Assembly (NCBI GenBank): GCA_016779325.1
Contig: JADHNU010000006.1
Location: 1-64,000 of the forward strand
Length of the DNA stretch: 64,000 nucleotides
Direction: 5' to 3'
Source of the DNA: Pseudomonadales bacterium
Lineage (GTDB): Bacteria > Pseudomonadota > Gammaproteobacteria > Pseudomonadales > Azotimanducaceae
In this document: positions 1 to 10,481 of the stretch, one piece after another
Numbering within the stretch: the first letter of the stretch is position 1
Layout: each line of letters starts with the position of its first letter
Notes under the pieces: model-generated
The model's input: only the letters and a program-made list of their open reading frames with translations
Database searches by the model: none
Told to the model about the DNA's origin: nothing
Program-made: the position numbers and the translations under genes

Positions 1-1344
1 ACCTATCTTTCGGGCCTCGCCCGCTACGGCCTCGGCGTGTCCTGGGTGTACTTCAGCATCCAGGAGCACGGCGGGGCGTCGCCCCTTCTTGCCGGCGCCC
101 TGGTCGCCGCGTTTGTCGCCTTCCTGGCGCTGTTGCCGGCGCTCTTTGGAGGCCTTTTTGCGATGCTCGCCCCGCGAGCGGGCCTGGGCCGGGGCGCGGC
201 CTTTGCCCTGACGTGGTTGGGCCTCGAGGCGCTCTATGGCGTCTTCTTCTCGGGTTTTCCCTGGTTGCGGCTCGGCTATACCCAGGAGTTTACGGCGCTG
301 GCAGGCTACGCACCGGTATTCGGGGTGCTTGGGGTCTCCCTGGTGACCGTGCTGCTCGGCGCGCTCTTGGGCGTTGCCTTGGCGGAGAGGGGCGGTGGGC
401 GTCACCTTCTTCCCATACTGGGGCTCTGGGGGCTGCTATGGGGCATGGGCTGGAGTCTCGGGCAAGCGACGTTCACGACCCCCGCGGGCCCGGCCCTTCG
501 GGTGGCCTTAGTGCAGGGGGCCGTGCCGCAGGCGATGAAGTGGGACCCGGCGGCGCGCCAGGCCATCATCGATCGCTATGAGCGCTTGTCGGCGCCCTAT
601 CTTGGCTATGACGTCGTGCTCTGGCCGGAAGCCGCCCTCCCCGTCTTTGCGGCCCGGGCCCCAGCGCTTTTAAATCGGCTAGATCGCACCTTTCAGGGGG
701 CGGGCAGTGGCCTGCTCCTGGGAATTCCCGACCTCGCACCGGATCCGGCGGATCCAGCCCGCTATCGTTTTTTGAACACGGCGCGGGCCCTGGGGAACGG
801 GGAGGGGCGTTACGTCAAACAACACCTTGTGCCCTTTGGGGAGTACGTGCCCTGGGAAGGGGTGCTTCGGGGTCTCATTGCCTTCTTCGATTTGCCCATG
901 GCTCGGGCGCTGCCGGGCGCGCCGGCGCAGGCGCCGCTCATGCTTGCGGGGCAGCGCTGGGCGACGCCCATTTGCTACGAGGTGGTCTTTCCAAGCCTCG
1001 TTCGATCCCTTGCCGAGGACGCCACGGTGCTGGCAACCCTCTCGAACGACGCGTGGTTTGGTGATTCCCTAGGGCCCGTGCAGCACCATCAAATGGCGCG
1101 CTTTCGGGCTCGGGAGCTCGGCCGCCCGCTGCTGCGGGTGACCAACGATGGGATGACGGCCCTCGTCGACCACCGGGGTCAGGAGCAGGCTCGCCTGCCG
1201 CGTTTCGAGGCGGGGGTGCTTCAGGGCGAGATTCAGCCTCAGCAGGGGCTCACGCCCTATGCGCGCTTCGGCGAGGGCCCCCTTTGGGCGCTGGCCCTGG
1301 GGCTGTTGCTGTGGGCCGTGCGGGGGCATCGGGAAGACGCCTAG
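1..1344 (+). CDS. lnt: Apolipoprotein N-acyltransferase, 5' end outside window
   Basis: Inner-membrane enzyme that adds the third acyl chain to the N-terminal cysteine of lipoproteins. The reading frame is open from base 1, and the residues before the GTG at 37 (YGLGVSW) fit the Lnt family, so the true start lies upstream. Several hydrophobic segments precede a carbon-nitrogen hydrolase domain beginning near base 500. The Glu-Lys-Cys triad is visible: Glu in LWPEA (codon 628), Lys in YVKQH (817) and Cys in ICYE (973). A final membrane segment closes the protein. It lies directly upstream of leuS, as in many gammaproteobacteria. Confidence 0.95.
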   Translation, partial: TYLSGLARYGLGVSWVYFSIQEHGGASPLLAGALVAAFVAFLALLPALFGGLFAMLAPRAGLGRGAAFALTWLGLEALYGVFFSGFPWLRLGYTQEFTALAGYAPVFGVLGVSLVTVLLGALLGVALAERGGGRHLLPILGLWGLLWGMGWSLGQATFTTPAGPALRVALVQGAVPQAMKWDPAARQAIIDRYERLSAPYLGYDVVLWPEAALPVFAARAPALLNRLDRTFQGAGSGLLLGIPDLAPDPADPARYRFLNTARALGNGEGRYVKQHLVPFGEYVPWEGVLRGLIAFFDLPMARALPGAPAQAPLMLAGQRWATPICYEVVFPSLVRSLAEDATVLATLSNDAWFGDSLGPVQHHQMARFRARELGRPLLRVTNDGMTALVDHRGQEQARLPRFEAGVLQGEIQPQQGLTPYARFGEGPLWALALGLLLWAVRGHREDA

Positions 1345-1430
1345 GAAGGGGTCCGTGCTATTCTTTGCCCCTTGGGTTCGTCGTCGGTCCCCACTCCCGT
1401 AGCCTGGCCGCAAAGGAAACTCGTCCCGTC

Positions 1431-3926
1431 ATGTCCGCTCCGTCCCTACCCGCCTATGACCCCGCCGCCGTGGAAGCGAAGGCGCAAGCCCGCTGGATGG
1501 AAGACCGCGTCTTCGAGGCGGATGACCAGGGCGATCAGCCCTTCTACTGCCTTTCCATGTTCGCCTACCCAAGTGGGCAGATGCACATGGGTCACGTGCG
1601 CTGCTACACCCTGGGGGATGTCATTGCGCGCTATCAGCGCCTGAAGGGACGGACCGTCCTCCAACCTGTGGGCTGGGATGCCTTCGGGTTGCCTGCGGAG
1701 AATGCCGCGATCAAGAACGGCGTGCCGCCGGCGGAATGGACCTACGCCAATATCGATGCCATGCGGGGGCAATTTAAGCGCCTAGGGCTGGCGCTGGATT
1801 GGTCGCGGGAATTTGCCACCTGCGATCCCAGCTATTACCGCTGGGAACAATGGATGTTCCTGAAGCTGGTGGAAAAGGGCCTGGTGGAGCGACAAACCAC
1901 GGTGGTGAATTGGGATCCCGTGGACCAGACCGTGCTTGCCAATGAGCAGGTGGAAAATGGGCGCGGTTGGCGTTCCGGGGCACTGATTGAGCGCCGAGAA
2001 ATGCCCCAGTGGACGCTCAAAATCACCCGCTACGCCGATGAGCTTGTCGATGCGCTGGAAACCATGGACGGCTGGCCCGAGCAGGTCCGCACCATGCAGC
2101 GTAACTGGATCGGGCGCTCCGAGGGGGTCGATATCGACTTCGTCGTTGAGGCGCCGGCGGGGCAGCCCCCCGTTTCTACCCTAACGGTATATACCACTCG
2201 ACCAGACACCTTCTTCGGCTGCACCTACGTGGCCGTAGCGCCGGACCATCCCCTGGCCAAGGCGGCGGCGGAAACGGATCCGGAGCTGGCCGCCTTCCGC
2301 GCGGAATGCCAAAAAGTGCGGGCGGCGGAAGCCGATCTCGCCACCCAGGAGAAGCTCGGCAGGCCCACCCCCTTCACCGCCATCCATCCCCTGACGGGGG
2401 TAGCGCTGCCCATTTGGGTGGCGAACTTCGTGCTGATGGAATACGGCACCGGCGCCGTCATGGCCGTGCCCGGCCACGATGAGCGGGATTTTGAGTTCGC
2501 GCAAAAGTACGGCCTGCCCATCGTGCAGGTGGTGGCGCCCCAGGACGGAAGCGATGAGCTTGCCGATCTGACCCAAGGTGCGTACACGAGTAAGCAAGGA
2601 CAGCTGGTGAATTCTCCGGGCTTCGATGGCCTGGCCTTTGCCGAGGCGTTTGATGGCATCGCCAGCGCTCTGGAGGCGAAGGGCGCGGGGCGACGTCGAG
2701 TGAACTATCGCCTGCGCGATTGGGGCGTTTCCCGGCAGCGCTACTGGGGATGTCCCATCCCCATGATTTTGTGCGGTAGCTGTGGTCCGGTCCCCGTCCC
2801 CGAGGCCGATTTGCCCGTGGTATTGCCCACGGAGGTGGTCTTCGAAGGGGTTTCTTCGCCCTTGAAAACCGATGCCCTCGCGGCCTGGCGCCAGGTGGCC
2901 TGTCCTCGCTGTGGCGCTGCTGCGGAGCGGGAAACGGACACCTTTGATACCTTCATGGAATCGAGTTGGTACTACGCGCGCTTTGCCTGCGCCGACAACG
3001 ACACGGCCATGCTCGATGAGCGCGCTAAAAAATGGACGCCCGTGGACCACTACGTCGGTGGTATTGAGCACGCCGTACTCCACCTGCTCTACAGCCGCTT
3101 CTATCACAAGCTCCTCCGCGATGAGGGGCTGGTGGATTCGGATGAACCCTTTAAGCGCCTGCTCCTGCTTGGCATGGTGTTGAAGGACGGCCGCAAAATG
3201 TCGAAATCGGCGGGAAATATCGTGTCCCCGAACGAGCTGATCGATCGTCACGGCGCCGATGCCCTCCGCACCTTTATGATGTTCGCGGCCCCGCCGGATC
3301 AGACGGTGGAGTGGAGTGATTCCGGGGTCGATGGCGCAACGCGCTTCCTGCGCCGCCTTTGGGCGCAGGTGCAAAGCCACATCGCCGACGGGCCTGCGCC
3401 AGCCCTTGATCCGTGCGCGCTGGATGACGCGGGTAAAGCCCTGCGGCGTCTGGCCCACGAAACCCTGGCTAAGGCCGACGACGACTTTGGCCGGCGCCTC
3501 GCGTTCAACACGGTCGTCTCGAGCGTGATGAGCCTGTCCAACGAACTCGGTCGCTACGACGGCGCCGGGGAGACGGCCCGGGCCCTCCGGCAAGAAGTGC
3601 TGACCATTGCCGTCCAAGTGCTCTCGCCCATTGCGCCCCATATCTGTCATCAGCTGTGGCTCGCTTTGGGCCATGCGCGCCCCGTCTTGGAAGGGCCCTG
3701 GCTCGCCGTCGATGAAGCTGCGCTCGCGCGGGATGAGGTGGATCTGGTGGTGCAGGTGAACGGTAAGCTCCGGGGTAAGCTTTCCGTGCCCTCTGGGGCT
3801 GATCAGGACGCGGCCCAAGCCCTCGCCCTGGCAGAGGAAAACGTGCAACGGCACGTCGAGGGAAAGACCTTGCGCAAGGTCATCTACGTGCCCGGTAAGC
3901 TCTTAAACTTTGTGGTAGGAGGCTAG
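1431..3926 (+). CDS. leuS: Leucyl-tRNA synthetase
   Basis: Class I aminoacyl-tRNA synthetase charging tRNA-Leu; 831 residues, close to the roughly 860 of Escherichia coli. The HIGH signature is HMGH at residues 52-55 and the KMSKS signature is at 589-593. Between them lies the CP1 editing domain, with TTRPDT and [15 protein letters not shown]. The ATG at 1431 is chosen because [11 protein letters not shown] begins the family alignment; AAAGGAA lies upstream. An in-frame ATG at 1284 would add 49 low-complexity residues inside lnt and is rejected. lptE follows almost immediately, giving the usual leuS-lptE-holA order. Confidence 0.98.
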   Translation: MSAPSLPAYDPAAVEAKAQARWMEDRVFEADDQGDQPFYCLSMFAYPSGQMHMGHVRCYTLGDVIARYQRLKGRTVLQPVGWDAFGLPAENAAIKNGVPPAEWTYANIDAMRGQFKRLGLALDWSREFATCDPSYYRWEQWMFLKLVEKGLVERQTTVVNWDPVDQTVLANEQVENGRGWRSGALIERREMPQWTLKITRYADELVDALETMDGWPEQVRTMQRNWIGRSEGVDIDFVVEAPAGQPPVSTLTVYTTRPDTFFGCTYVAVAPDHPLAKAAAETDPELAAFRAECQKVRAAEADLATQEKLGRPTPFTAIHPLTGVALPIWVANFVLMEYGTGAVMAVPGHDERDFEFAQKYGLPIVQVVAPQDGSDELADLTQGAYTSKQGQLVNSPGFDGLAFAEAFDGIASALEAKGAGRRRVNYRLRDWGVSRQRYWGCPIPMILCGSCGPVPVPEADLPVVLPTEVVFEGVSSPLKTDALAAWRQVACPRCGAAAERETDTFDTFMESSWYYARFACADNDTAMLDERAKKWTPVDHYVGGIEHAVLHLLYSRFYHKLLRDEGLVDSDEPFKRLLLLGMVLKDGRKMSKSAGNIVSPNELIDRHGADALRTFMMFAAPPDQTVEWSDSGVDGATRFLRRLWAQVQSHIADGPAPALDPCALDDAGKALRRLAHETLAKADDDFGRRLAFNTVVSSVMSLSNELGRYDGAGETARALRQEVLTIAVQVLSPIAPHICHQLWLALGHARPVLEGPWLAVDEAALARDEVDLVVQVNGKLRGKLSVPSGADQDAAQALALAEENVQRHVEGKTLRKVIYVPGKLLNFVVGG

Positions 3927-3930
3927 GGTG

Positions 3931-4413
3931 ATGGCCCGTACGCTCGTCGCCCTTGGCATGGCTTTCCTGTTGGTGGGATGCGGCTTTCGCCCGGCCGGCA
4001 CTTTGGCCCTAGATCGGCTTGCCAACACGCAAGTCGAAGATCTCACGGGACGTTCGGAGGTGGCCTTCGAACTCGTCCAGCAGCTTGATTTGGAGGCCCG
4101 AGGGCGCCGGGAGGACGTGCCGGCGCTGCGCCTGCGCATTCTTGAGGAACGCTACGACGAACGCCCTCTGACCATCACCTCCGGAGCGCGGGTGGGCGAA
4201 TTCGAGCTGATCGCAACGCTCCGCTTTGATTTGCTGGGGGAGGACGGCGCAGTGCTGCTCGCGCCCCAAACCCTCACCACGGACGCGCTCTACCTGCGGG
4301 ATCAGGGCCAGCTCCTGGGCTCCCGGGAGGAAGCGCGGACGCTCAAGAGTGAAATGCGCGCCCGCCTGGCCCGCCGGGTTCTGCAAGCCGCCATGATTAA
4401 GGCGGCCCCCTAG
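3931..4413 (+). CDS. lptE: LPS-assembly lipoprotein LptE
   Basis: Outer-membrane lipoprotein that plugs the LptD barrel during lipopolysaccharide insertion. The short N-terminal hydrophobic stretch ends in the lipobox LLVGC followed by GFRP, the usual start of mature LptE. Length is 160 residues, slightly under the family norm. AGGAGG overlaps the leuS stop, and the ATG at 3931 is preferred over the GTG at 3928. The gene sits between leuS and holA as in most gammaproteobacteria; sequence similarity in this family is weak, so the call rests on the lipobox and position together. Confidence 0.9.
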   Translation: MARTLVALGMAFLLVGCGFRPAGTLALDRLANTQVEDLTGRSEVAFELVQQLDLEARGRREDVPALRLRILEERYDERPLTITSGARVGEFELIATLRFDLLGEDGAVLLAPQTLTTDALYLRDQGQLLGSREEARTLKSEMRARLARRVLQAAMIKAAP

Positions 4414-4417
4414 GCTC

Positions 4418-5470
4418 ATGCGCCTGCGCGATGAGCGCCAGCTCGACGCCACCTTGCGCGAGGGGATGCCCCGCGCGGTACTGCTTAGCGGTGACGAACC
4501 GCTGTTGGTGCAGGAAGCCGCCGGGCAGGTGCGCGAGGCGGCCCGAGCTTCCGGCATCGATGAGCGGCTGCCCTTTCACGTTGAAAACGCCAGCTTTGAC
4601 TTTCGCCAGCTCCTTGATAGCGGCGCCTCCCTCTCGCTTTTTGCCTCCCGGCGCCTTCTCGAGTTGCGCCTCAGTACGAGCGGCCTTGGCCAGCAAGGGT
4701 CTGGAGCGGTGCTGGAATGGCTGGCCCAGGGCGGCGATGACGTCCTGCTCGTGCTGTCTCCTCGCCTTGATGCGCGGTCGCAAAAGGCGAAGTGGGTACT
4801 GGCTCTAGAGGAGGCTGGCGTGCATTTGCCGCTTTGGCCGCCGGGGCTCGACGGCATGGGCCGCTGGCTTCGGGAGCGGCTGCGCCGCGCGCAGGTGACG
4901 GTGGACGAGGACGGGCTGAGCTTCTTGGTGAGCCGGCTTGAAGGGAATTTGCTTGCTGCGGCGCAGGTGGTGGATCGGCTGGCGTTGCAAGGGGCCGGTA
5001 AGGGATGGAATGTCGAGGCCCTGGCGGAAGAGCTCGACGACGACGCGCGCTATACGCCCTTCGAACTGATCGATGCGGCCCTGGCGGGGGACGGGGCCCG
5101 AACCCACCGTATGCTTGCGGTGCTTCGGGAGGAGGGTCTTGAGCCCCTTGCCCTCGTGGCCCTGCTGGCCCGGGAGCTTCGCAGCCTGCTTTCGCTGCGG
5201 GAGGCGATGGACCGGGGCGCTGGGTTGGCCAGTGCCATGGGCCAGGCACGGGTGCTCCGCCGTCGCCAACCCCTGCTGGAGCGGGCCCTGCGGCGCCTGT
5301 CCCGAGCCGTCCTCGCCGGTGCCCTGCGCGATCTCGCCCTCGTTGATCAGGGCGCGAAGGGCATGAATGCGGTGGTGCCCTTTGAGGAGCTAGACCGCCT
5401 TCTTCTCCGCCTCGCGGGCTTTCGCACCACGCCCTTGGCGCTGCGGGCGCGCCGCTACCTCGAGCCCTAG
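4418..5470 (+). CDS. holA: DNA polymerase III delta subunit
   Basis: Clamp-loader subunit that opens the beta clamp; 350 residues against 343 in E. coli. The N-terminal region (residues 1-140) resembles the delta AAA-like fold, with PRAVLLSGDEPLLVQEAA and LELRLSTS typical of HolA. The C-terminal part (about 210-330) matches the clamp-loader collar domain, with TPFELIDAALAGD. It starts 5 bases after lptE and converges on sixA with only 4 bases between the stops and no hairpin terminator. Confidence 0.93.
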   Translation: MRLRDERQLDATLREGMPRAVLLSGDEPLLVQEAAGQVREAARASGIDERLPFHVENASFDFRQLLDSGASLSLFASRRLLELRLSTSGLGQQGSGAVLEWLAQGGDDVLLVLSPRLDARSQKAKWVLALEEAGVHLPLWPPGLDGMGRWLRERLRRAQVTVDEDGLSFLVSRLEGNLLAAAQVVDRLALQGAGKGWNVEALAEELDDDARYTPFELIDAALAGDGARTHRMLAVLREEGLEPLALVALLARELRSLLSLREAMDRGAGLASAMGQARVLRRRQPLLERALRRLSRAVLAGALRDLALVDQGAKGMNAVVPFEELDRLLLRLAGFRTTPLALRARRYLEP

Positions 5471-5474
5471 GGGC

Positions 5475-6035
5475 TCAGTTCACCACGCTCGCGGCCTCAG
5501 CCCCGAGCGCAACCAAATACAGCCGCTCCCCATCGGTCTGCAAGTGGGTGATCGACCCATTCCCAGGCCGGAAGGAGACCATGGCCGTGCTGCCTGAGGC
5601 CGCCCCGACGGCCAGATTGATGGCCACAAAGTGGCTGAACAGCACGGTGGGTTCCGAGCGCTCACACAGGGCCGCCATCAAGGCCCTGCGCCAGGCCGCC
5701 TGCGCCGGAGGCAGGGCGTTGGTGGTGCCCGCCATGACGCTCGCGAGCCACCGGGAGCGCTCGCTCAGGGCCTCGTCAGGGGCGGGAATTTCGCTGATGC
5801 GTGGTTCAAGAAGGGGTGCGGTCTTAAGGGCGGCTGCGAAGGGGGCGGCCGTTTCCTGGGCCCGGGCCAAGGGGCTTGAAACGATTTGCGCCTCACCAAG
5901 GCCTCGGCCCAGCAGCGCGTCCGCGGCGTCCCGGGCTTGCGCGTGACCGAGGGCGCTCAGGCCCGGATCGCGGTGTTCGGCATAGCCCGCCGCAGCTTCC
6001 CCGTGGCGAACGAGATAAAGATCAATGCGGCCCAT
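5475..6035 (-). CDS. sixA: SixA-type phosphohistidine phosphatase
   Basis: Histidine-phosphatase family member; SixA removes phosphate from phosphohistidine in HPt domains and in the nitrogen-PTS protein NPr. The catalytic RHG motif is in [11 protein letters not shown] near the N-terminus, and LFSHFVAIN near the C-terminus supplies the second conserved histidine. Length is 186 residues, a little longer than the 161 of E. coli. The ATG at 6035 is chosen because the family begins at the RHG strand; upstream in-frame sequence is not family-like. Specific substrate assignment within this broad superfamily is inferred. Confidence 0.8.
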   Translation of the reverse strand: MGRIDLYLVRHGEAAAGYAEHRDPGLSALGHAQARDAADALLGRGLGEAQIVSSPLARAQETAAPFAAALKTAPLLEPRISEIPAPDEALSERSRWLASVMAGTTNALPPAQAAWRRALMAALCERSEPTVLFSHFVAINLAVGAASGSTAMVSFRPGNGSITHLQTDGERLYLVALGAEAASVVN

Positions 6036-6128
6036 GGCCTCTCCTGTCCTTGCTTGAAATGGGGTGCCCCTTGGGGCCCAATAGGGTCGTGCCTTCGGCT
6101 TTTGACGTCTGCTGCTATTGGAACCCCT

Positions 6129-7133
6129 ATGAACCATCAAAACTCGGCGTTGTCCGTGGACAGCCAGCCCGATTCGCAGTGCTCCGTGCGGGATGTGTTT
6201 GGCCTCGATCTGGACCTAAAGGTCCCCGCATTCAGCGAACGGTCGGAGTACGTTCCGGACCTCGACCCCGCCTATCGGTTTGACCACGATACCACGCTCG
6301 CGATTCTGGCTGGCTTCGCCCATAACCGCCGCGTGATGGTTCAGGGGTACCATGGCACCGGTAAATCCACGCACATTGAGCAGGTGGCCGCCCGCCTGAA
6401 CTGGCCCTGCATCCGCATCAATCTCGACTCCCACATCAGCCGGATTGATCTGATTGGCAAGGACGCCATCGTGCTGCAGGACGGCAAGCAGATTACGGAA
6501 TTCCGCGAGGGGCTCTTGCCCTGGGCGCTGCAGCGTCCCGTCGCGCTCGTCTTCGACGAATACGACGCTGGCCGGCCCGACGTCATGTTTGTCATTCAGC
6601 GGATTCTGGAAGTTGAGGGCAAGCTTACGCTCCTTGATCAAAACCGCGTGATTGCGCCCCACCAAGGGTTTCGCCTGTTTGCCACCGCCAATACGATCGG
6701 CCTGGGGGATACCACGGGGCTGTATCACGGCACGCAGCAGATTAACCAAGGGCAAATGGACCGCTGGAATATTGTGACCACCCTTAACTACCTGCCGGCG
6801 CAGGCGGAGACGGACATCGTCCTGTCGAAGATTCCTGCTTGGAATACGGAGGAAGGGCGGAAGCAGGTCGCGCAGATGGTCTCCGTGGCGGACCTCACGC
6901 GGCGGGGCTTTATTGGCGGCGAGCTGTCGATCGTGATGTCGCCGCGTACGGTTATTTCCTGGGCGCAAAACGCGGAAATCTTCAACGATCTTGCCTTCGC
7001 GTTCCGCGTGTCCTTTCTGAACAAGTGCGATGAAACGGAACGCGCTATCGTTGCCGAGTACTATCAGCGCTGCCTAGGGGAGGACCTCGCAGGGGCCTCT
7101 TCGGCGCTGGCCCTCAAGGCGGTTGAGCGCTAG
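6129..7133 (+). CDS. cobS: CobS-type AAA+ ATPase (cobaltochelatase subunit family)
   Basis: AAA+ ATPase of the MoxR/CobS clade, 334 residues, the size of Pseudomonas denitrificans CobS (332). Walker A is GYHGTGKST at residues 73-81 and Walker B is VFDEYD near 141-146. The N-terminal [11 protein letters not shown] and [11 protein letters not shown] are typical of CobS. In aerobic B12 synthesis CobS and CobT drive the CobN chelatase; no cobN or other cobalamin gene is present here. cobT starts 4 bases downstream, so the two form one unit. The real function in this organism may not be cobalt insertion. Confidence 0.88.
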   Translation: MNHQNSALSVDSQPDSQCSVRDVFGLDLDLKVPAFSERSEYVPDLDPAYRFDHDTTLAILAGFAHNRRVMVQGYHGTGKSTHIEQVAARLNWPCIRINLDSHISRIDLIGKDAIVLQDGKQITEFREGLLPWALQRPVALVFDEYDAGRPDVMFVIQRILEVEGKLTLLDQNRVIAPHQGFRLFATANTIGLGDTTGLYHGTQQINQGQMDRWNIVTTLNYLPAQAETDIVLSKIPAWNTEEGRKQVAQMVSVADLTRRGFIGGELSIVMSPRTVISWAQNAEIFNDLAFAFRVSFLNKCDETERAIVAEYYQRCLGEDLAGASSALALKAVER

Positions 7134-7137
7134 GGGC

Positions 7138-8982
7138 ATGAGCCAGCACGATGGGGAGGGCCCCCTTGAGGCCTTCAAGCGCGCCACCACGGCCACCATG
7201 CGGGCTCTTTCGGGGAACGACGAGCTCGAGGTGACCTTCGGCCAAGGCGCGCCCATGCTTCGAGGGGACCGGGCCCGCGTTCCCCTGCCCCCAGGGAAGG
7301 CCGACGGCGCGCAAATTAACGCAGTTCGGGGGGTTGCGGACGCCTTTGCGCTGCGCCTCGCCCACCACGATGAAGCGCTGCATGGCGCCCAGCGCCCGGC
7401 CCAGGGCATGGCCCTGGAACTCTTCGAGGCGGTGGAAGAGGCCCGCTATCTTTCCCTCGGCATTAATCGCTATGCCGGCGCCGCAGACAATATCGATGCG
7501 CGGCTTCGAGAGGATTGCGTCCGCGCAGCCCTCGACGCGGCGCAAACGCGCAGCGAAGCGCCCTTAGGCCTGGCCGTAGGGCTCATGTTGCGTCAGCGCA
7601 TGACGGGGCGCCCCCTGCCGGCAGAGGCGGAGGCGGTGGTGGCCCCCTGGCGCGATTGGGTCCTTGATCTTGCTGAAGGCGATCTCCAGGCCCTGGTCGA
7701 TCATCAGGGCGATCAAGCCCGCTTTGCTGCCCTGGCCCGCGATCTCATTACCGATCTGGGCTTTGGTTCCGAGCTCGAGGCGCCGCCGGATAGCGCCGAC
7801 CAAGACGGTGAAAGCGATGCCATGGACGAGCAAAGCGAAGGCAGCGCTGAGCTCGAGCCGCAGGACGTGGCGCTAGAAGAGGACGGCAATTCAGAGGAGC
7901 TCGATGACGGTGACCGCAGCCTGCAAGAGATGGATGCCGATGCCCTCGAGGACGCCTCCGATGGCGAAGGCGAAGGGGAGGATGCGCCCCCGGAAACGCA
8001 GGACGAGCAGGGCCGCATTCTCGTCGATATCGACTACGGCGCCTTCAGCACGGCCTTTGATGAAATCGTCAGCGCCGCCGATCTTTGCGAGCCCAGCGAA
8101 TTAGATCGCCTGCGGGCCCTTCTCGATCAGCAGCTCCAAGCGGCCCAGGTGGCCACGTCGCGCTTGGCCAATCGGCTCCAGCGTCGCCTCATGGCCAAGC
8201 AGAGCCGAAGCTGGGACTTCGATTTAGAAGAGGGCCTGCTCGACACGGCGAAGCTGGCCGGGGTCATCGTCGATCCCACCAGCCCCCTTGCTTACAAGCA
8301 GGAGCGAGAGACCCAGTTCCGTGACACGGTGGTCTCTCTGCTGATCGACAGTTCGGGCTCCATGCGCGGGCGCTCCATCGCCATTGCCGCCATGTGCGCC
8401 GATATTCTCGGCCGCACGCTGGAGCGCTGCTCCGTAAAGGTGGAAATCCTGGGCTTCACGACCCGTGCCTGGCGCGGTGGCCAGTCCCGGGAGCTCTGGC
8501 TCAGTCAGGGCAAGCCCAGCGAACCCGGGCGCCTGAATGATCTTCGCCACATCGTTTACAAGGCGGCGGACGATCCCTGGCGCCGGGCCCGACGCAACCT
8601 CGGCCTCATGATGCGCGAGGATGTGCTCAAGGAAAACATCGACGGTGAGGCGCTTATCTGGGCCCACAATCGCCTCGTGGTGCGGCCAGAGCAGCGCAAG
8701 CTGTTGATGGTGATTTCCGATGGCCTGCCGGTCGATAACTCGACGCTGCTCGTGAATCCGAGCAATTACCTCGAGCGGCATCTCAAGTACGCCATCGACC
8801 AGATCGAGAACCACTCCAAGGTGCAACTCGTGGCCATCGGCATTGGCCATGATGTGACGCACCACTACCGCCGGGCCGTCACCATTACGGATGCCGAGCA
8901 GCTTGGTAGCGCTATGACGGAGCAGTTAGCCGCGCTCTTTGATCTCGACGGCATGGCCGCCGCCCGCCGGCCCGCCGCCTGA
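7138..8982 (+). CDS. cobT: CobT-type VWA protein (cobaltochelatase subunit family)
   Basis: Partner of the preceding ATPase, 614 residues. An N-terminal helical domain (1-220) is followed by a strongly acidic, Ser/Asp/Glu-rich linker (about 220-300) and a C-terminal von Willebrand A domain. The MIDAS metal-binding motif DSSGS is at residues 404-408, and VISDGLPVD lies further on. This order matches CobT of aerobic cobalamin synthesis. The stop overlaps the start of the Nudix gene. With no cobN nearby, the pair may act as a general AAA/VWA remodelling module; see findings. Confidence 0.88.
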   Translation: MSQHDGEGPLEAFKRATTATMRALSGNDELEVTFGQGAPMLRGDRARVPLPPGKADGAQINAVRGVADAFALRLAHHDEALHGAQRPAQGMALELFEAVEEARYLSLGINRYAGAADNIDARLREDCVRAALDAAQTRSEAPLGLAVGLMLRQRMTGRPLPAEAEAVVAPWRDWVLDLAEGDLQALVDHQGDQARFAALARDLITDLGFGSELEAPPDSADQDGESDAMDEQSEGSAELEPQDVALEEDGNSEELDDGDRSLQEMDADALEDASDGEGEGEDAPPETQDEQGRILVDIDYGAFSTAFDEIVSAADLCEPSELDRLRALLDQQLQAAQVATSRLANRLQRRLMAKQSRSWDFDLEEGLLDTAKLAGVIVDPTSPLAYKQERETQFRDTVVSLLIDSSGSMRGRSIAIAAMCADILGRTLERCSVKVEILGFTTRAWRGGQSRELWLSQGKPSEPGRLNDLRHIVYKAADDPWRRARRNLGLMMREDVLKENIDGEALIWAHNRLVVRPEQRKLLMVISDGLPVDNSTLLVNPSNYLERHLKYAIDQIENHSKVQLVAIGIGHDVTHHYRRAVTITDAEQLGSAMTEQLAALFDLDGMAAARRPAA

Positions 8983-9524
8983 TGCGGGAGACGCTGAAGC
9001 GGCAGCTTGAGGCCTACGGCGCCGCCTGGCCGGAGGAGCAGGACGTGGTGACGCGCTTTCTGGCGTTGCTGGCATCGCGCCAGGACTGCGCCACCCGAGC
9101 CTGCACCGATCCAGGCCATCTCACCGGCTCGGCTTGGATTCTTGCGCCGGAGGGGGACGCGGCGCTATTGACGCACCATCGCAAGCTGAATCTTTGGGTG
9201 CAGCTTGGGGGCCACGCCGATGGTGAGCTCGATCTGCTCGCCGTGGCGCGGCGCGAGGGGCTTGAGGAATCGGGCCTTCCGTCCCTTGAGCCTCTCGCCC
9301 TCGCCCCCTTCGATCTGGATATTCATCGGATTCCGGCCCGGGGCGCAGAGCCGGCCCATGAGCACTTCGATATCCGCTTCGCCTTTCGCGCGCCCTCCCG
9401 GGCCGTCGTGGTGAGCGATGAGTCCCACGACCTCGCCTGGGTCGAACTTGATCGCATGGCCGAAGTGACGGCGGAAGCTTCCATCGCACGAATGGTTCGA
9501 AAATCCCCGTCCCTTTTACCTTGA
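8982..9524 (+). CDS. Nudix hydrolase
   Basis: 180-residue Nudix-fold protein. A Nudix box is present around GGHADGE and REGLEESGL (residues about 76-99); the REXXEE core is intact, while the Glu expected early in the box is shifted by one position, as in the GGHADG subfamily. The substrate cannot be told from sequence. It shares the TGATG junction with cobT and is probably cotranscribed, so a housekeeping role beside the CobS/CobT pair is possible. The 105 bases downstream contain two inverted repeats in front of the HD gene. Confidence 0.85.
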   Translation: MRETLKRQLEAYGAAWPEEQDVVTRFLALLASRQDCATRACTDPGHLTGSAWILAPEGDAALLTHHRKLNLWVQLGGHADGELDLLAVARREGLEESGLPSLEPLALAPFDLDIHRIPARGAEPAHEHFDIRFAFRAPSRAVVVSDESHDLAWVELDRMAEVTAEASIARMVRKSPSLLP

Positions 9525-9558
9525 CCCCTCTCCAGGGGGCGCCTAGGCTGGCTTAGGA

Positions 9559-9582
9559 AAGTTGTTCAGGGAAGATCAACTT
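9559..9582 (+). promoter_or_regulatory. Inverted repeat in leader of HD gene
   Basis: AAGTTG and CAACTT are separated by 12 bases. It sits about 50 bases before the HD-gene start and just upstream of a second hairpin. There is no T-run, so it is not a clear terminator of the Nudix gene. It could be an operator dyad or part of a structured leader. Confidence 0.4.
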
Positions 9583-9588
9583 GTCAGG

Positions 9589-9610
9589 CCGAAGCGCCTA
9601 AAGGCTTCGG
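9589..9610 (+). promoter_or_regulatory. Hairpin in leader of HD gene
   Basis: CCGAAG and CTTCGG flank CGCCTAAAGG, inside which CCT and AGG can also pair, giving a long stem with a small bulge. It ends 19 bases before the ATG and just before the GGGGAGG ribosome site. The absence of a following T-run argues against a terminator; a leader structure that modulates translation is possible. Confidence 0.45.
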
Positions 9611-9629
9611 TCGACCGGGGAGGCAAAAC

Positions 9630-10472
9630 ATGGTTTTTGATCCGCTCGAGCCCCTCTTTCGCGCCTTTTTAGCGCGGCTTGAGGAGAGCCACGGCGCCCT
9701 CTTCGGCACCGGCGGCGCCCCGGAAGCGTTGGAAGCGGTGCGCGCTGCGTCAGCGCTGGCCATCGAGACGATCCATCGTTCCGATGCCTACTACCACAAC
9801 AGCGAGCACACCATGCTCGTGACTTTGGTGGGTCAGCAAATCATCCTTGGCCGACAGCTCGCGGAAGGCGGGGTAAATCCCATCGATTGGGCCCATTACA
9901 CCGTTGCGTTGCTGTGTCACGACATCGGCTATGTAAAAGGCGCGTGCCCGGGGGACAGCGGCCGAGCCATGGTCATTAATCAACAGGGGGACACGGTCTG
10001 CCTACCCCCTGGGGCCACCGATGCGGCGCTCACCCCGCACCATGTGGAGCGGGGCAAGCTGTTTGTGCAAAGCCGCTTCGCGAATCATGCCGTGCTCGAT
10101 CCTGCCCGCATTTGTGACGCCATTGAAAAGACGCGCTTCCCCGTGCCCGAGGCCGCCGATCTTGGCGATGGCGTTGGCTGGGGCGATCTGGTGCAGGCGG
10201 CCGATCTTATTGGTCAGCTTGCCGACCCGGACTACATGCGGAAGTTGCCAGCGCTTTACTATGAGTTCGAAGAGACGGGCGCCAATGCGCGCATGGGCAA
10301 CGAAGTCCCTGGTCGCCTGCGGGAAACCTACCCGAATTTCTTCTGGACCATGGTCAGTGAGCACATTCGCCCGGGGATCGCTTACCTAAAGCGCACGCGG
10401 GAAGGGCGGGATTGGCTGGCGGGCCTGTATTCCCACGTGTTTAGCCAAGAACACCGCAGCCTGCTGGCTTAG
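9630..10472 (+). CDS. HD-domain metal-dependent phosphohydrolase
   Basis: 280-residue protein with an apparently complete HD-type metal site: H56 and H60 in HNSEH, H97-D98 in LLCHDIGY, H137-H138 in TPHHVE and D192 in QAADLIG. HD proteins hydrolyse phosphoesters, often nucleotides or cyclic nucleotides; the substrate here is unknown. GGGGAGG lies 8 bases before the ATG. A paralogue follows 9 bases after the stop, and the pair must be cotranscribed. The later parts (KLPALYYEFEETG and YPNFFWTMVSEHI) are conserved in that neighbour. Confidence 0.85.
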   Translation: MVFDPLEPLFRAFLARLEESHGALFGTGGAPEALEAVRAASALAIETIHRSDAYYHNSEHTMLVTLVGQQIILGRQLAEGGVNPIDWAHYTVALLCHDIGYVKGACPGDSGRAMVINQQGDTVCLPPGATDAALTPHHVERGKLFVQSRFANHAVLDPARICDAIEKTRFPVPEAADLGDGVGWGDLVQAADLIGQLADPDYMRKLPALYYEFEETGANARMGNEVPGRLRETYPNFFWTMVSEHIRPGIAYLKRTREGRDWLAGLYSHVFSQEHRSLLA

Positions 10473-10481
10473 GAGCGCCCT

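Noticed and set aside
2181-3854. 557-codon open frame antisense to leuS
   Set aside because: It lies wholly inside leuS on the other strand, its product shows no family motif, and long antisense frames are expected in G+C-rich genes.
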